Shown here piece by piece: positions 26,326 to 38,340 of a DNA stretch of 64,000 nucleotides. The translations under genes and the position numbers were made by a program. Each line of letters opens with the position of its first letter. Position 1 is the stretch's first letter. The stretch covers positions 49,733,454 through 49,797,453 of the forward strand of contig CM068370.1 of assembly GCA_034769895.1 (NCBI GenBank), read 5' to 3'. Below the pieces are notes generated by a model, which saw nothing but the letters and a program-made list of their open reading frames with translations, ran no database searches and was not told the origin of the DNA. Source of the stretch: Magicicada septendecula. Its lineage: Eukaryota; Arthropoda; Insecta; Hemiptera; Cicadidae.

Positions 26326-27321
26326 ACGTGACACGGTTTTCTGCACTTTAACTTTACAAAGAAAGGGATATTACTAAAGACAAAATAGTAAGTTCACGAC
26401 CGTACTGTAATCTTATGATAAGCCTTCGTTGCGTTGACCAACCCTTCTTCATTGTGTGCCATACTCGGTCTTCTGCGATCACACCTGCGATGGCTTCTCT
26501 CTCTTCTCCGCGCTGAAAGACCATACTCTGATGTAGCTGGATGTTCATGTTTATGTCGCTAAGGTAAAGTTTAGTTTTATTAAAAACACCACGGGCAGTT
26601 TCTATCCCGAATTTGATCTCGCTGTCCTATCTAGACCTTCGGAGACTACATTCTGTAATGTTCTTTTATAAATACGAGTGAAATAACTAACATTTTTACT
26701 TCTCTGGTGTTGAAGACTCACGATGCTACAGGATCCGTCGTGTGACGATCTCAACGCGCCGTCTTGCGTTCTCCTTTTCTTCTGACGTTCTCCCGAGGTG
26801 AATTGTGATGTCCTCTTGTCGTTTTTATCTTCGACTTATTAGACACCCAAAAATTGCAGAGGACCTAGTGCAGACTTTGCTCATGTAAACCTTAGAACAT
26901 TAGTTTGATGAACGTGATAAGATTATTTCACAACCTTCACGACCTTCTTGGTTGACGCTGAATAGAAATGGAACGTAATGTCTCATTAACAATGACTGAC
27001 GCTGTACGATCAGATGACGTCATGTCGCATTCCAGGGACATAAATATCGTAATCTGACCGGCAAATAAGACAACTGTAAGTATTTCAAACCTAAAAATTT
27101 TCAAAACGTCTTCTAAAACACAGACCACGTGCACGTCTAACTTTGGAAATTCGAGAACATTTGAATCACGTGGTTGAAGTGCAAATTACGTTATATTCAT
27201 CTGAATTCACGATTATGATTAATACTGTTTTATTTAATTGAAGTTTAAATTGTTTGTTTATATTACTTTTCAGCTCACTAAAAAAGGCTTTGTTGTGTAT
27301 CCGTAATTGGGTAGACTGTTA
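26326..27321. other. Unassigned sequence
   Basis: No gene recognised. The Gag-like frame on its right stops at 27322, so a break in the retrotransposon probably lies near here. Confidence 0.4.
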
Positions 27322-27975
27322 TTACATTTGAACATGTGCACACATTCTGGAATGAATGTTTTCTTTCGCTTGCTGTAGTTCTTGATTGTTCAGCTCGCAC
27401 CTCTCGTGAACTTCGGAAATCTCTCGCCTCACTCCGGTTATTTCCTCCTCTATCTTCGTATTTATCTTCTCGTTATTCTCTTCAATTCTCTTACTGATCA
27501 TTTTCGTATTTTCTTCCATTTTTTTGTTCAGTAACTCCATGTTTTTAGTACTATCTTCGATGCTGTCATCTATCTTCTTGCTTGATTCTCGGGTATCTTC
27601 CTTCAATGATGCTATGTTTTTATTTGTCTCTTCCGTTTTTTTATTTAATTCCCCTTTGAAATCTTCCTTTAACGATTCGATATTTTTCTTCAAGGTTTCT
27701 TCCATCTTTTTCTGGTTGTCTTCCGTCTTTTTCTGACTGTCTTCCATTTTCTTGTTATTTTCCATTATCACCCTCATTATTTCTTGTAAACTTACGTCCC
27801 CTGTTTGTGTAGGTTTCTCGGGTAGTTCCTCTTGTTGTACAGGTTTCGTGGGTTCCGCTGGTTGTAATATTTCTTCTATATCTCCGACCGGCGCCGCCTC
27901 CTTGTCGTCCATGTTTATTTCCTTCTCTACCTCCGCCGCACGTTTCTTAGAAGTTGCTCTCCGGTGCATTTTCAA
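27322..27975 (-). CDS. Gag-like N-terminal coiled coil of an LTR retrotransposon (3'-truncated)
   Basis: The 217-codon frame starts at ATG 27975 with a basic segment (MHRRATSKKRAAEVEKE), then a Pro/Glu-rich linker (about residues 25-65) and a long Lys/Glu coiled coil. The coiled coil (about 70-200) is built of short repeats such as KKMEE, EETNKN and SLKED. The same style, including KLDSTKEDL-type repeats, precedes the Gag core in the element at 62087-63997, so this is the same gene family. Here the Gag core is missing and the frame ends in unrelated residues near 27330, so the element is truncated. The primer-binding site lies 139 bases upstream of the ATG, as expected for gag. Confidence 0.7.
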   Translation of the reverse strand: MKMHRRATSKKRAAEVEKEINMDDKEAAPVGDIEEILQPAEPTKPVQQEELPEKPTQTGDVSLQEIMRVIMENNKKMEDSQKKTEDNQKKMEETLKKNIESLKEDFKGELNKKTEETNKNIASLKEDTRESSKKIDDSIEDSTKNMELLNKKMEENTKMISKRIEENNEKINTKIEEEITGVRREISEVHERCELNNQELQQAKENIHSRMCAHVQM

Positions 27976-28064
27976 TTTGAGTGTATTGCAGCTGCCGCGA
28001 GAATTAGGTTAATTATTTATTTATTTAGTGATTAGGTTAAATATTTTTTACCTAATTCATGCCT

Positions 28065-28080
28065 CAAACGTTGGTCGCCA
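28065..28080 (-). other. Diverged second primer-binding-site-like copy
   Basis: The minus strand reads TGGCGACCAACGTTTG, a degraded version of the site at 28114-28131, and is preceded by CGTCCTCTAACA, which resembles the LTR end CATCCTCTTACA. The two junctions are 51 bases apart, so the LTR end plus primer site appears tandemly duplicated. Confidence 0.55.
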
Positions 28081-28113
28081 TTTTGTTAGAGGACGAGCTC
28101 CTATGATTTATAA

Positions 28114-28131
28114 GCCCCACGTTGGGCGCCA
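28114..28131 (-). other. Primer-binding site, tRNA-Lys type
   Basis: The minus strand reads TGGCGCCCAACGTGGGGC, an 18-base match to the classical primer-binding site complementary to the 3' end of tRNA-Lys(1,2). It lies 3 bases after an LTR end in CCTCTTACA and 139 bases before the Gag ATG. This fixes the orientation (minus strand) and the 3' boundary of the LTR. Confidence 0.85.
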
Positions 28132-28134
28132 TTC

Positions 28135-29870
28135 TGTAAGAGGATGAGATGCTCTCTCGTTAAAAATGTATAAGTATTATTATTATTCTTGAATTTTTAA
28201 TTTTGTATTGTTGATAGCTGTTGTGAGCTCGTTGTCGAATGGTTTAAGTTGACTCTTCTGATGTTCGATGAGATGATTCGAACGGTGTGTTCCTTCACTG
28301 AAATTTACATAAGTATAACATTTATACAATACTTATTAGTGATGGTCGTATGCTAGTAATGTGTGAGAATATTACTAGCGAGAATCATTAGATTCAAATT
28401 CTCGCCGCAGTCTCTGGTACCAACCGTTGCTGTCGCTCACCTAAGCTGCAAGTCTATTCATTTACAATAATAGTCAACGCTTTTGTCATTCGTGAAATAA
28501 TGCTTTATTATTTAACTCATCTTTAATAATTGTTAGTATGCAATTATTTTATTCGTTTACTTTTTAAAAGAATTAATTTCGAGTATGGACTCTTTAAAAA
28601 CAATTAAAATCTCAGGGTGGCCAGACTGAGTCTAAGAATTGACTCGCCTGGATGTAAACAATGTCGTTACTTTTCTTTATAAAATTAGCAGGTTCTTTTA
28701 GTCTGCAAGATACACTTTAACTAAAGAAATGCACTACTGTAATAATGAGTAGGCGGAGAATAAAAAATATTATTTGGTTCTTTAACATAACATAAACTTT
28801 GAACGATTGTTCATTACTTGAAATTGAGGTTAAATAGGGTTCATCGTAACCTTACTTATTTCATATTAATTGACTAATGATTCATTGAATGCATTACTTA
28901 TTTCATACAACATTATTATAAATTAAATTCAGTGATATTTTCATTAATCATCTTCTAAAAGTGGATATAAACAAAGAACAGGTAATTAAAATTCATCTAT
29001 CACTAGGGTTAACTCGTATGTTACATTTAGTTAATGTTTTGCCATTAAACACACTATTAATCTTAAAATATTATATGTTAGGGTTCATTGGTTCGCTCAT
29101 TGATAATTCAATGTCTCTTTACAAAATATTACAATTGATTTTAAGCTAGAAAATCAAAATTGTTAATAGTCAACTCTTTCGTTGCTGATTGTTTATTCAA
29201 TTGTCAACATCCCTTTTCTCATAGAAATAGGGTTAGGTTTTAATTAACTTGGATTTAATCAAATTCGCTAGTAGCGTTCTTTGTTTGATTAATTATTTTT
29301 ATATAACATAATAATCATTGGCACTGATACTTGCGTGTACCGTCGACCTCGAAGTGTCACTATCACAAAACTTTTTATTTCTCAGAAATTATTTAACACT
29401 TGAATTAATATTTATTAATTCTTTTCACTAACTGCCTATACGCATGTACTTCGATTAAGAACACTGTCAAAATAAACTTCACTTTCCCTCTAATCCGACC
29501 TAACCTCAACTAGGAGTTTCGAGGTTAGTATGCGTTATCAGCTCTCGGCTATCAATTCAATGTTTCCGTGGTCACTCTCACCCACGTGGAGTCTGCGTCG
29601 ATGCTGGTGATAAACTGTTGTTGTTACGTGTGTCGGGGTTCGGCACTTTATATTTTTTAATGGGCTCTGATTGGCTAATTGTCTTTATTTCGTGAACTCT
29701 CGGCGACATTCGGCAAAATAGACGCGCAAGTAAGCGTCAGTATGCTGGGGTCGAGATTATGTTTCTCTGGTCACAAGGGCACGCGCATGGGCTTGAAATT
29801 AATTATTATTCCTTATAAATCAAATAATTTACTTATAATCTTACTAATAACATTTTTATAACTACCATTA
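28135..29870 (-). mobile_element. Long LTR of the Gag-bearing element (5' limit uncertain)
   Basis: The 3' limit is fixed by TACA at 28135-28138 next to the primer-binding site. A promoter-like CCAAT/TATA pair at about 29646-29678 puts U3/R within this stretch, so the LTR is at least 1.5 kb. I could not find the partner LTR in the window, and so the 5' end is an estimate placed at the change to T-rich sequence near 29870. Confidence 0.45.
29646..29678 (-). promoter_or_regulatory. CCAAT plus TATA promoter-like site
   Basis: The minus strand has TTAGCCAATCAG (29668-29678) and 12-20 bases downstream AAAATATAAAG (29646-29656), then a GC-rich stretch GTGCCGAACCCCGACAC. This order and spacing are those of an RNA polymerase II core promoter and fit the U3 of the adjoining LTR. 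Confidence 0.5.
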
Positions 29871-31530
29871 TTTCTATCTTTTGATTACGAGTATTTTGCA
29901 TACCCTTATCATATAGTTCTGTATGGGGTTGATAAAAACACATTTTGTATAAACTAATAATATCTCTTAGGTTACATAATACATTAAATACATTGTTTTT
30001 CTTCACTGAGTTTATGGTGATAATTTATTAGAACTGTATAATGAACATTTCACACATTGTTATCTATTTACAGTTATGAATTATACATTTTCCTAGGATT
30101 AGACTCTAGGCCTATTATCACATATATTATTTATCAATTAATTCATAATATTAGTAGTTGATAATACAACTTTGTTGTGGCCTATGCATAATTCACTTGT
30201 CATTACCACTTCTGATAGTGTCAGTCTTATTTATTACTGGTTTTTTCTATTTTAATTACAGTCTCTTTGGTGAGTTTTTAGTACACTTGGGTGTTACATT
30301 TTTCATTAGTTGTAATTCTTTTACATTTATCTCATTATTGTATTTTTATTTCATATCAGTGTTCTGATAACACTGTCAGTACTGGTCAGTGGTTAATTCT
30401 GCCCGTATATTGATAATTACATTGGTTTGAAGTTACTCAGACTTCTTGCATCTAGTTGTTGCTAGTGTTCACTTATTATTTGTTTTATTTTTATTAATTA
30501 GGTAAATATAATCCTTGAATTGTCTCATCTAAACGTTACTCTGCATTATTCAGTGTCATAGGTTGAGTTCCTATTCTTTTGTTACAAGTTTAAGTGAGAT
30601 TTTTGCTGTCCCATGTATTCTATGTGATACACATGGTTATATTAAATTACATTTATTCAGCATTTATGTTTCTTTATAATATTATCTTTTGTACACTGAA
30701 TGTTCCTTATAGTACCTAGTTATGTTATACTACAAAACATTTTGGTTTAGCATTACTTTAGTCTTAGTTTTCTATGGTTTTATTGAAAACTAGTTGGCCA
30801 GATTAGGTTTATGTTCTAATTTGGTCTCTCAACAATTGTTGAATGTCAGTTTCAATTTTCTACATAATGCATGGTATATGTATTCTTATTTAACACTGAT
30901 ATTTTATTGTTCATAGCTAGATTTCTATCTGGTTATTATCACAGTCTTTATTATTGATTATTATTGGTCTTTTACAATTTTAATTCCACTTTACAACTTT
31001 TTATTAGTACTTTGGACATTGTCTATTTGTTATGTTTATACCTCATCCAATTATGCAATTACCATACTGGTACTCACTCTCCTTAAATTCTGCTTTCAAT
31101 AGTTAATTTTATTGAGTTCTGTTTGTATTGTACTGTTATTGAATGTATTTGATTAATAAGTTTATGTCAGTGTCAAGTCACAGCTTAGGGATTTAAACCG
31201 TGTTGGTTGTCTCACTTTTACTTTCTTTTTCAATAATAATACTTTTATTCTCATATGTTAATTTATTCTCATTTATATTATCTCCCTTTGGCGTTCGACT
31301 TTATTAGGTTTTCTCCTTATTTGCACTGATTCCTTCCTCACTCTTAGTAAGTTTCTTCTTGGTGTTGTTGTCATTGGTTTCCTTCTCACTGTTTGATCTA
31401 TTGGGTAATTAGGTACGTTGTCTCGTCGTTAGTCTTGTCTTCTTTTCTTCAGTTGTACATTTACTTGTAAATCATAGTTTATTTTATTCCCCTATTTTGG
31501 TTACAATACCTTCTCTGTTCATGATTGTAA
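29870..31530 (-). other. T-rich (plus strand) non-coding block
   Basis: Thymine strongly exceeds adenine on the plus strand, with almost no open frame above 70 codons. The same composition recurs at 39300-41230 and 58960-62080, each beside a minus-strand Gag remnant. It is probably internal non-coding sequence of that retrotransposon family, though no long shared words were found by eye. Confidence 0.35.
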
Positions 31531-31578
31531 GTTCAACTTTTGTAGATAAATTTGTTTAGAGTGGCTTTTAATCCATTT

Positions 31579-33594
31579 GTGATACGTCGGTGCTGGGTGT
31601 GTTATATGTACCATTACAATATGCGTACATACACAAAACACATACTCACAGTGATACGTCGGTGCTGGGTGTGTTATATGTACCATTACAATATGCGTAC
31701 ATACACAAAACACATACTCACAGTGATACGTCGGTGCTGGGTGTGTTATATGTACCATTACAATATGCGTACATACACAAAACACATACTCACAGTGATA
31801 CGTCGGTGCTGGGTGTGTGATATGTACCATTACAATATGCGTACATACACAAAACACATACTCACAGTGATACGTCGGTCCTGGGTGTGTCATATGTACC
31901 ATTACAATATGCGTACATACACAAAACACATACTCACAGTGATACGTCGGTGCTGGGTGTGTTATATGTACCATTACAATATGCGTACATACACAAAACA
32001 CATACTCACAGTGATACGTCGGTGCTGGGTGTGTTATATGTACCATTACAATATGCGTACATACACAAAACACATACTCACAGTGATACGTCGGTGCTGG
32101 GTGTGTTATATGTACCATTACAATATGCGTACATACACAAAACACATACTCACAGTGATACGTCGGTGCTGGGTGTGTTATATGTACCATTACAATATGC
32201 GTACATACACAAAACACATACTCACAGTGATACGTCGGTGCTGGGTGTGTTATATGTACCATTACAATATGCGTACATACACAAAACACATACTCACAGT
32301 GATACGTCGGTGCTGGGTGTGTTATATGTACCATTACAATATGCGTACATACACAAAACACATACTCACAGTGATACGTCGGTGCTGGGTGTGTTATATG
32401 TACCATTACAATATGCGTACATACACAAAACACATACTCACAGTGATACGTCGGTGCTGGGTGTGTTATATGTACCATTACAATATGCGTACATACACAA
32501 AACACATACTCACAGTGATACGTCGGTGCTGGGTGTGTGATATGTACCATTACAATATGCGTACATACACAAAACACATACTCACAGTGATACGTCGGTC
32601 CTGGGTGTGTTATATGTACCATTACAATATGCGTACATACACAAAACACATACTCACAGTGATACGTCGGTGCTGGGTGTGTTATATGTACCATTACAAT
32701 ATGCGTACATACACAAAACACATACTCACAGTGATACGTCGGTGCTGGGTGTGTTATATGTACCATTACAATATGCGTACATACACAAAACACATACTCA
32801 CAGTGATACGTCGGTGCTGGGTGTGTTATATGTACCATTACAATATGCGTACATACACAAAACACATACTCACAGTGATACGTCGGTGCTGGGTGTGTTA
32901 TATGTACCATTACAATATGCGTACATACACAAAACACATACTCACAGTGATACGTCGGTGCTGGGTGTGTTATATGTACCATTACAATATGCGTACATAC
33001 ACAAAACACATACTCACAGTGATACGTCGGTGCTGGGTGTGTTATATGTACCATTACAATATGCGTACATACACAAAACACATACTCACAGTGATACGTC
33101 GGTGCTGGGTGTGTTATATGTACCATTACAATATGCGTACATACACAAAACACATACTCACAGTGATACGTCGGTGCTGGGTGTGTTATATGTACCATTA
33201 CAATATGCGTACATACACAAAACACATACTCACAGTGATACGTCGGTGCTGGGTGTGTTATATGTACCATTACAATATGCGTACATACACAAAACACATA
33301 CTCACAGTGATACGTCGGTGCTGGGTGTGTTATATGTACCATTACAATATGCGTACATACACAAAACACATACTCACAGTGATACGTCGGTGCTGGGTGT
33401 GTTATATGTACCATTACAATATGCGTACATACACAAAACACATACTCACAGTGATACGTCGGTGCTGGGTGTGTTATATGTACCATTACAATATGCGTAC
33501 ATACACAAAACACATACTCACAGTGATACGTCGGTGCTGGGTGTGTTATATGTACCATTACAATATGCGTACATACACAAAACACATACTCACA
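31579..33594. repeat. 72-bp satellite, 28 tandem copies
   Basis: The unit begins gtgatacgtcggtgctgggt and ends acacatactcaca. It repeats exactly every 72 bases from 31579 to 33594 with very few changes. Units 4 and 14 share gtgtgtgatatg, and units 5 and 15 share cggtcctgggt, so variants recur 10 units (720 bp) apart. Because 72 is a multiple of three and the unit lacks stops in several frames, 700-codon open frames appear on both strands. They are artefacts, not genes. Confidence 0.98.
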
Positions 33595-33899
33595 TACTCG
33601 CATGTATACACCTCCACCACCACACCAACGACACACTGAACTACGTAATTCATGTCACTTTAAAGTACATAAAGTCAAATATTTACAAGTTTAATTCAGC
33701 ATTCCCGCCATAAATACAGGACATAATTCCCGTAAACGGGCACTAATACGACGATATAATTTCCGGACATTAATAGTATGTTGGTAATAAAACTTACATC
33801 ACACTAAAGCGCGGTTACAAACATTTAGGGAATCATGCATGCAAACAGACACAAACGAAAACATAACACACGAACGTAATCGAACAAATTCAAATCAAT

Positions 33900-34610
33900 A
33901 AAAAATCTGATGACCCCGGTGCTTAAAAGACTAGACATTGGTAATATTAAGTTCCTGTCGTATATCTGCATTTTTCCTACAATCTTGAAATCCCTCAAAT
34001 CTTGCATTTTTCCCTACTACGTGCCAGAAAAATCTCATTTCGGTCGCTTCAATATGACTGGCCTGGAATTTCGTTAATATTCCATTTTCAGACCCATATA
34101 GAACTATTGGGGAAGACATGCTTTCGACGTTCAACAGGATAGGCTGGTCATCAGCAGACAACAAAATGTTAATTGAAGGATGGTTAATCATAAAATGTTC
34201 CAGACGTTTCATCTGCTAATTGTGTATAATATTCGTATATACAGTATAAATAAAAAAGAGAAGGTGATAAAGGGCACCGTTGTCGTACTCCACAATTTAG
34301 TGGCCCACACTAGAATTGTGTTCGGTCTTCCTGTTTCAGTTGAGATTTTGTGTCCATGTAAAGAATTTTTATGGCTCTAACGATGTGTTGTGGGATCTCT
34401 TCCTTTGCCATTATTGTCCACAATCTGCCCCTATTTACACTATCAGATACCTTTCCAAAGTCAATGAAAGCCATGTATGTGAGGAATTGACAATGTCTGT
34501 GCGTTTCAATGATTTTGACTATTGTGAAGATGCAAGCTAAACATGATCTGCCCTTCCTGTAAACATGCTAGACCTCCGAGAGAATGGTGTCCTTTGTTGC
34601 ATTCAGTCCG
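33900..34610 (-). pseudogene. LINE reverse transcriptase core and C-terminal fragment
   Basis: The minus strand reads YRKGRSCLACIFTIVKII, LTYMAFIDFGKVSDSVNR, IPQHIVRAIKILYMDTKS, GVRQRCPLSPSFLFILYI, then VLYGSENGILTKFQASHI, EATEMRFFWHVVG and ADIRQELNI. These are RT motifs A (FIDF-K-SD-V-R) and B (RQ-CPLSP--F), followed by the C-terminal SENW-L and AEMRFLR-V-G blocks. The region with motif C (FADD) and its surroundings is deleted or scrambled near 34215 (SADDQPI may be a trace). It is a dead internal-deletion copy. Confidence 0.8.
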
Positions 34611-35066
34611 TTGTTGTTCAGAACGGATGCATGCGTCAGACACAGAATACAGGATCACTTACTTTCTCAGACTTAAAACGGTTACGTGAAACGATGCACG
34701 AACAAAATAAAATCCGAAGTGTGTTTTGAGTTTATAGGCCTTGACACTTGACACTTGTTGCAGTATAACGGCGAGCTAGCTCACTCCGTGGTACGTATGG
34801 AGCTAGCTTGTATGGCTTTCGTGCGTTACGTTGTTTGCTGGGTTTGAGGGGCAACGGAAAAGCCTATATAAGGTACGGGGCCTAGTCAGTAACAACGCGA
34901 CATCTACACGTGAACAAGCACAATAGTATGACAGGTGGTTAAGTGGAAACTAGTCTCTCTGGCGGCAGCGGGTTACGAACTCTACCCCGGCTAAAAGGCG
35001 CAACATGCTCAGTGCCTAATGCTTGTGGGAAGGTGCTATAATATCAGTAATCGACTTACATATATA
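34611..35066. other. Unassigned sequence before the mariner element
   Basis: Contains gtggttaagtgg (34936) and gggttacgaactctacccc (34969), which faintly resemble tRNA boxes A and B but do not form a cloverleaf. The TA at 35065-35066 is the target duplication of the next element. Confidence 0.35.
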
Positions 35067-36387
35067 CAGGGTGGCGCAGGGAAACGGAAAATTTGAAGTT
35101 GATGTTGGCAGCCCTGTAGATGTAGCAGAAGTGAAACTGTCTGTCTAGCAGTAACGGACATTTAGTTACCATGGAGCAGCGGAGCGGTGCAGAGCGTAAG
35201 GTCTCCGTAAGGGCGTTTTACCGACATGGTGACAGTTTGACAGCTGCACAACGAGAGTTTCGACGCCACTATCAGATTCCGCCCCTCGGTCAAGTTCCTT
35301 CGTTACACGCAATCGAAACGTGGGTTCGTAATTTTGAAGAGACTGGTTCAGCTTTGAAGAAAAAGCTTAGTGGGAGTGTACGGTATGTACGTACCCCTGA
35401 AAACATTGATGCCGTGCGAGCTGCCATCTTAAGGAATCCTCATCGTTCGGTACGAAAAATTGCCTTGTCATTGCAGTTCGGACGTCGGAGCGTTCAAAGA
35501 ATACTCCATGAACTTCAATTTCATCCGTACAAACTTCAGATTGTGAAACAACTAAATCCTAATGATTGTGTATTGCGCCTGCAAATTTGTGAACAATTGT
35601 TGGTTAAAATCAATGAGGATGCTTACTTCATTAAAAAAATTTTGGATGTCCGATGAAGCCCATTTTCACTTAAGAGGTTACGTGAATAAGCAGAACTTCC
35701 GTTACTGGGCTCAAGGAAACCCTGCTCAGCTTCACCAGCGTCCATTACACAGTACCAAAGTTACTGTATGGTGTGTAGTGAAGTGGCATGGGGTGATAGG
35801 TCCTTACTTTTTTGAAGATGAACGAGGCACTGCTGTCACTGTGACGTCTGAACGTTATGTCAACATGCTAGATACATTTTTGGCTCCAAGACTCAATACT
35901 TTTCCAAATCTTGACATTCAGCACACCTGGTTTCAACAGGATGGAGCCACCTCACACACTGCCAGACAGTCTATGGCAGCAGTGAAACGTTTGTTTGGGG
36001 ATCGCATAATTTCAAGGAATGCTAACATCGCTTGGCCGCCCCGATCTCCAGACCTTTCAGTCTGTGACTTCTTTTTATGGGGACATCTGAAGAGCATCGT
36101 GTACCAGACTAGACCAAGAACCTTGCTCAGCTCATGACACAGATTGAAGAGGAAATCGCCAAAATCCCAGGTGACACATTGCGCCGCGCTATGCAAAACG
36201 TACAGAAACGACTTACTGAATGGGTACGGCAGAATGGGCAGCACTTAACTGATGTAATTTTGAAAAGTGATGCCTAACGTAATTTCCAGTCTTGTAGAAC
36301 ATATTTTGAGCCTCAAATAAAGTTTTGTAACGTTCCTTCATTTTTTTCTAATTATTTCAAATTTTCTCGTTTCCCTGCGCCACCCTG
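35067..36387 (+). mobile_element. Complete mariner-like DNA transposon, 1,321 bp
   Basis: The terminal inverted repeats start CAGGGTGGCGCAGGGAAACG on both ends, are nearly perfect for about 28 bases, and are flanked by TA at 35065-35066 and 36388-36389. TA duplication and a single transposase gene mark the IS630-Tc1-mariner superfamily. The element is complete in structure, but its transposase is frameshifted, so it could move only if supplied with transposase in trans. Confidence 0.93.
35171..36277 (+). pseudogene. Mariner-type transposase, two frameshifts
   Basis: The protein (about 368 residues) starts MEQRSGAERKVSVRAFYRHG with an N-terminal helix-turn-helix (DUF4817-like, about residues 10-60: SLTAAQREF, IETWVRNFEETG) and a second HTH (about 80-125: RNPHRSVRKIALSL). 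The catalytic part shows MSDEAHFHL (first Asp), QQDGATSHTA (second Asp) and RSPDLSVCDFFLWG (third Asp). The gap from second to third Asp is 41 residues, so DD41D. The reading frame shifts in the run of seven A at 35633-35639 and again near 36110-36122; the C-terminal 50 codons continue to TAA at 36277. No intron or extra stop is seen, so it was lost recently. Confidence 0.9.
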
Positions 36388-36389
36388 TA

Positions 36390-37638
36390 TATTGCAACGA
36401 TACATATTATAACTGCATAGGTAGGTTAATTTGAAATTACTATAACAGAGTCTATATCTGGGGGTAGGAAAATTTTATTCATGAACACATTAAAATTTAC
36501 TATTGTCTTATGGTTTTATAATATACAATTGTTTATTAAAGAATTGTCTTTCAATAAATAAGTCTATTGGCTACTTTTACATATAAGTTACTTCTGAGTA
36601 GAATTCCTAATGTTTGCGTAGACACAGACGCTCCGCTGCGCGTCGATCGAAGATCACCCCGTTGAATATCCACCTCTCGGCACACACGCACTGCGATATG
36701 GGACTGTTATTGTTTATAACTTAAATAATCTTAATCTCAGCCATCCAAACTGGGTATAAATAGATCGTCTATTAGGCTTACACAATTCCGGCTTCTTGGA
36801 GTGTTCTCGCGTTAATAGTCAGAATACCACGATAGGTATTCTGCCCTAATCCGAAAATCTTCCACTCTTCGCAAAAAAGCACTAGAATATGATCTATTTA
36901 AAGTTATATGAGTTCTATAATGTGGTAACGATTACGAAGAACTCGTACCGTCAACGCACTACAAACTCTTCTGGAAATCGACTAGTCCTCCCTGACACGA
37001 CAATCTCGTGACAGCGAGTACGTCTTCCTATGGCAAGACTTCGGAACTGACTGGACGATCCGTACTCTGTAAGAGGCCGTCTCAAATAATTTGTAGAGCT
37101 TCTGATTGGTGGAAAATCTAGCAACGCCATAGATATTCTTAGTGATAGCCAGACATCAGGTTAAAACTCTGTCCGATTCTGCAAAGGCCTGTCTAGATTT
37201 AGAATACAAATTTTATTACTTTCTAGGAGATAACAAAATAAAAGAAGAACTGATTTCATAAAAAAAAAATAAATAAAAATTATAGTTGTGGAGAACTAAG
37301 TATATGAAAAATGTACCTTATAACCATGAGAAGACCCTGTCCAAGTTTCAGAACGAAATGTTAATTTTCAACGAAGTTATTAAGTAAAATGTCAATCACG
37401 CGCACTCGCCCACTTACACACAATTATTTCACTTGACATAAAAGAGTATAAAATTGTAAACATTTTGATATAACATACTTTTTTAAACATAGCTTGGTTC
37501 AAAACTTATGACTACTTTATAAGGAAAAGAACAAAATCAATTTTTAACATGTCTCTGGCCGTCAGAAAATGTGTCACAGCATTAGTATCCCTATTATATG
37601 AAACTTACATCCTGTGTTCTGTTGCAAATATGTATATT
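36390..37638. other. Unassigned sequence
   Basis: About 1.2 kb with no gene or repeat recognised. Confidence 0.4.
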
Positions 37639-37655
37639 TGTGTGTGTGTGTGTGT

Positions 37656-37728
<73 letters not shown>
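37639..37728. repeat. (GT)n followed by (GA)n microsatellite
   Basis: About 8 GT units followed by about 36 GA units. Confidence 0.97.
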
Positions 37729-37730
<2 letters not shown>

Positions 37731-38188
37731 AAGAAGAACGCTATCAATTGCTGTGCATTATTCTGGATAATAATTGTCCTTATACAATTAGCGTCTATCG
37801 AAAAAGGCGAATTTTATTCATATAAAAGCGAACTGCAGCCCATTAGTAGCGGACAGTCAACTGTGGGAAGGTATAAACCCGAGTCAAAATATTTTTATTA
37901 CACGACAATGACCGAGTTGGTGTCGCTGAGCACTGCTTAATTCGTACAACACGGTTCATTGAGTCAAACGCATAAAATCCAATGACAGTTCTGCCGCCTG
38001 TCTGTGGAATTTCATTTTCCCAGTATTGCTTTTACACTAACTACAGTTTAGTACGGATTAGTCGTTAGCCGCACTTAAGCCTACAAAGGAGGACATGCGG
38101 GAGCTTTGAACCGTAGTGAATTTATATTTAAAGCCGTACACGAGAATGGAGTTACTGAGTCTCAATAATTGAGAAGAATTAAGACAAC
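37729..38188. other. Unassigned sequence
   Basis: No gene or repeat recognised. Confidence 0.4.
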
Positions 38189-38220
38189 ATTACTACTACT
38201 ACTACCACTACTACTACTAT

Positions 38221-38269
<49 letters not shown>

Positions 38270-38340
38270 GCTGCTGCCTCTACTGCTGCTACTGCTACTA
38301 CTACTACTACTACTACTACTAATAATAATAATAATAATAT
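38189..38340. repeat. (ACT)n trinucleotide microsatellite with GCT and AAT interruptions
   Basis: Mainly ACT/TAC triplets, with a GCTGCTGCC patch near 38270 and AAT triplets at the 3' end. Confidence 0.95.

Noticed and set aside
31519-33713. 700-codon open frames on both strands
   Set aside because: They are created by a 72-bp tandem unit, a multiple of three without stops, and change with the unit. There is no coding evidence.
34930-34995. tRNA gene
   Set aside because: Box-like words are present, but the stems do not pair and box B lacks the TTCGA core.
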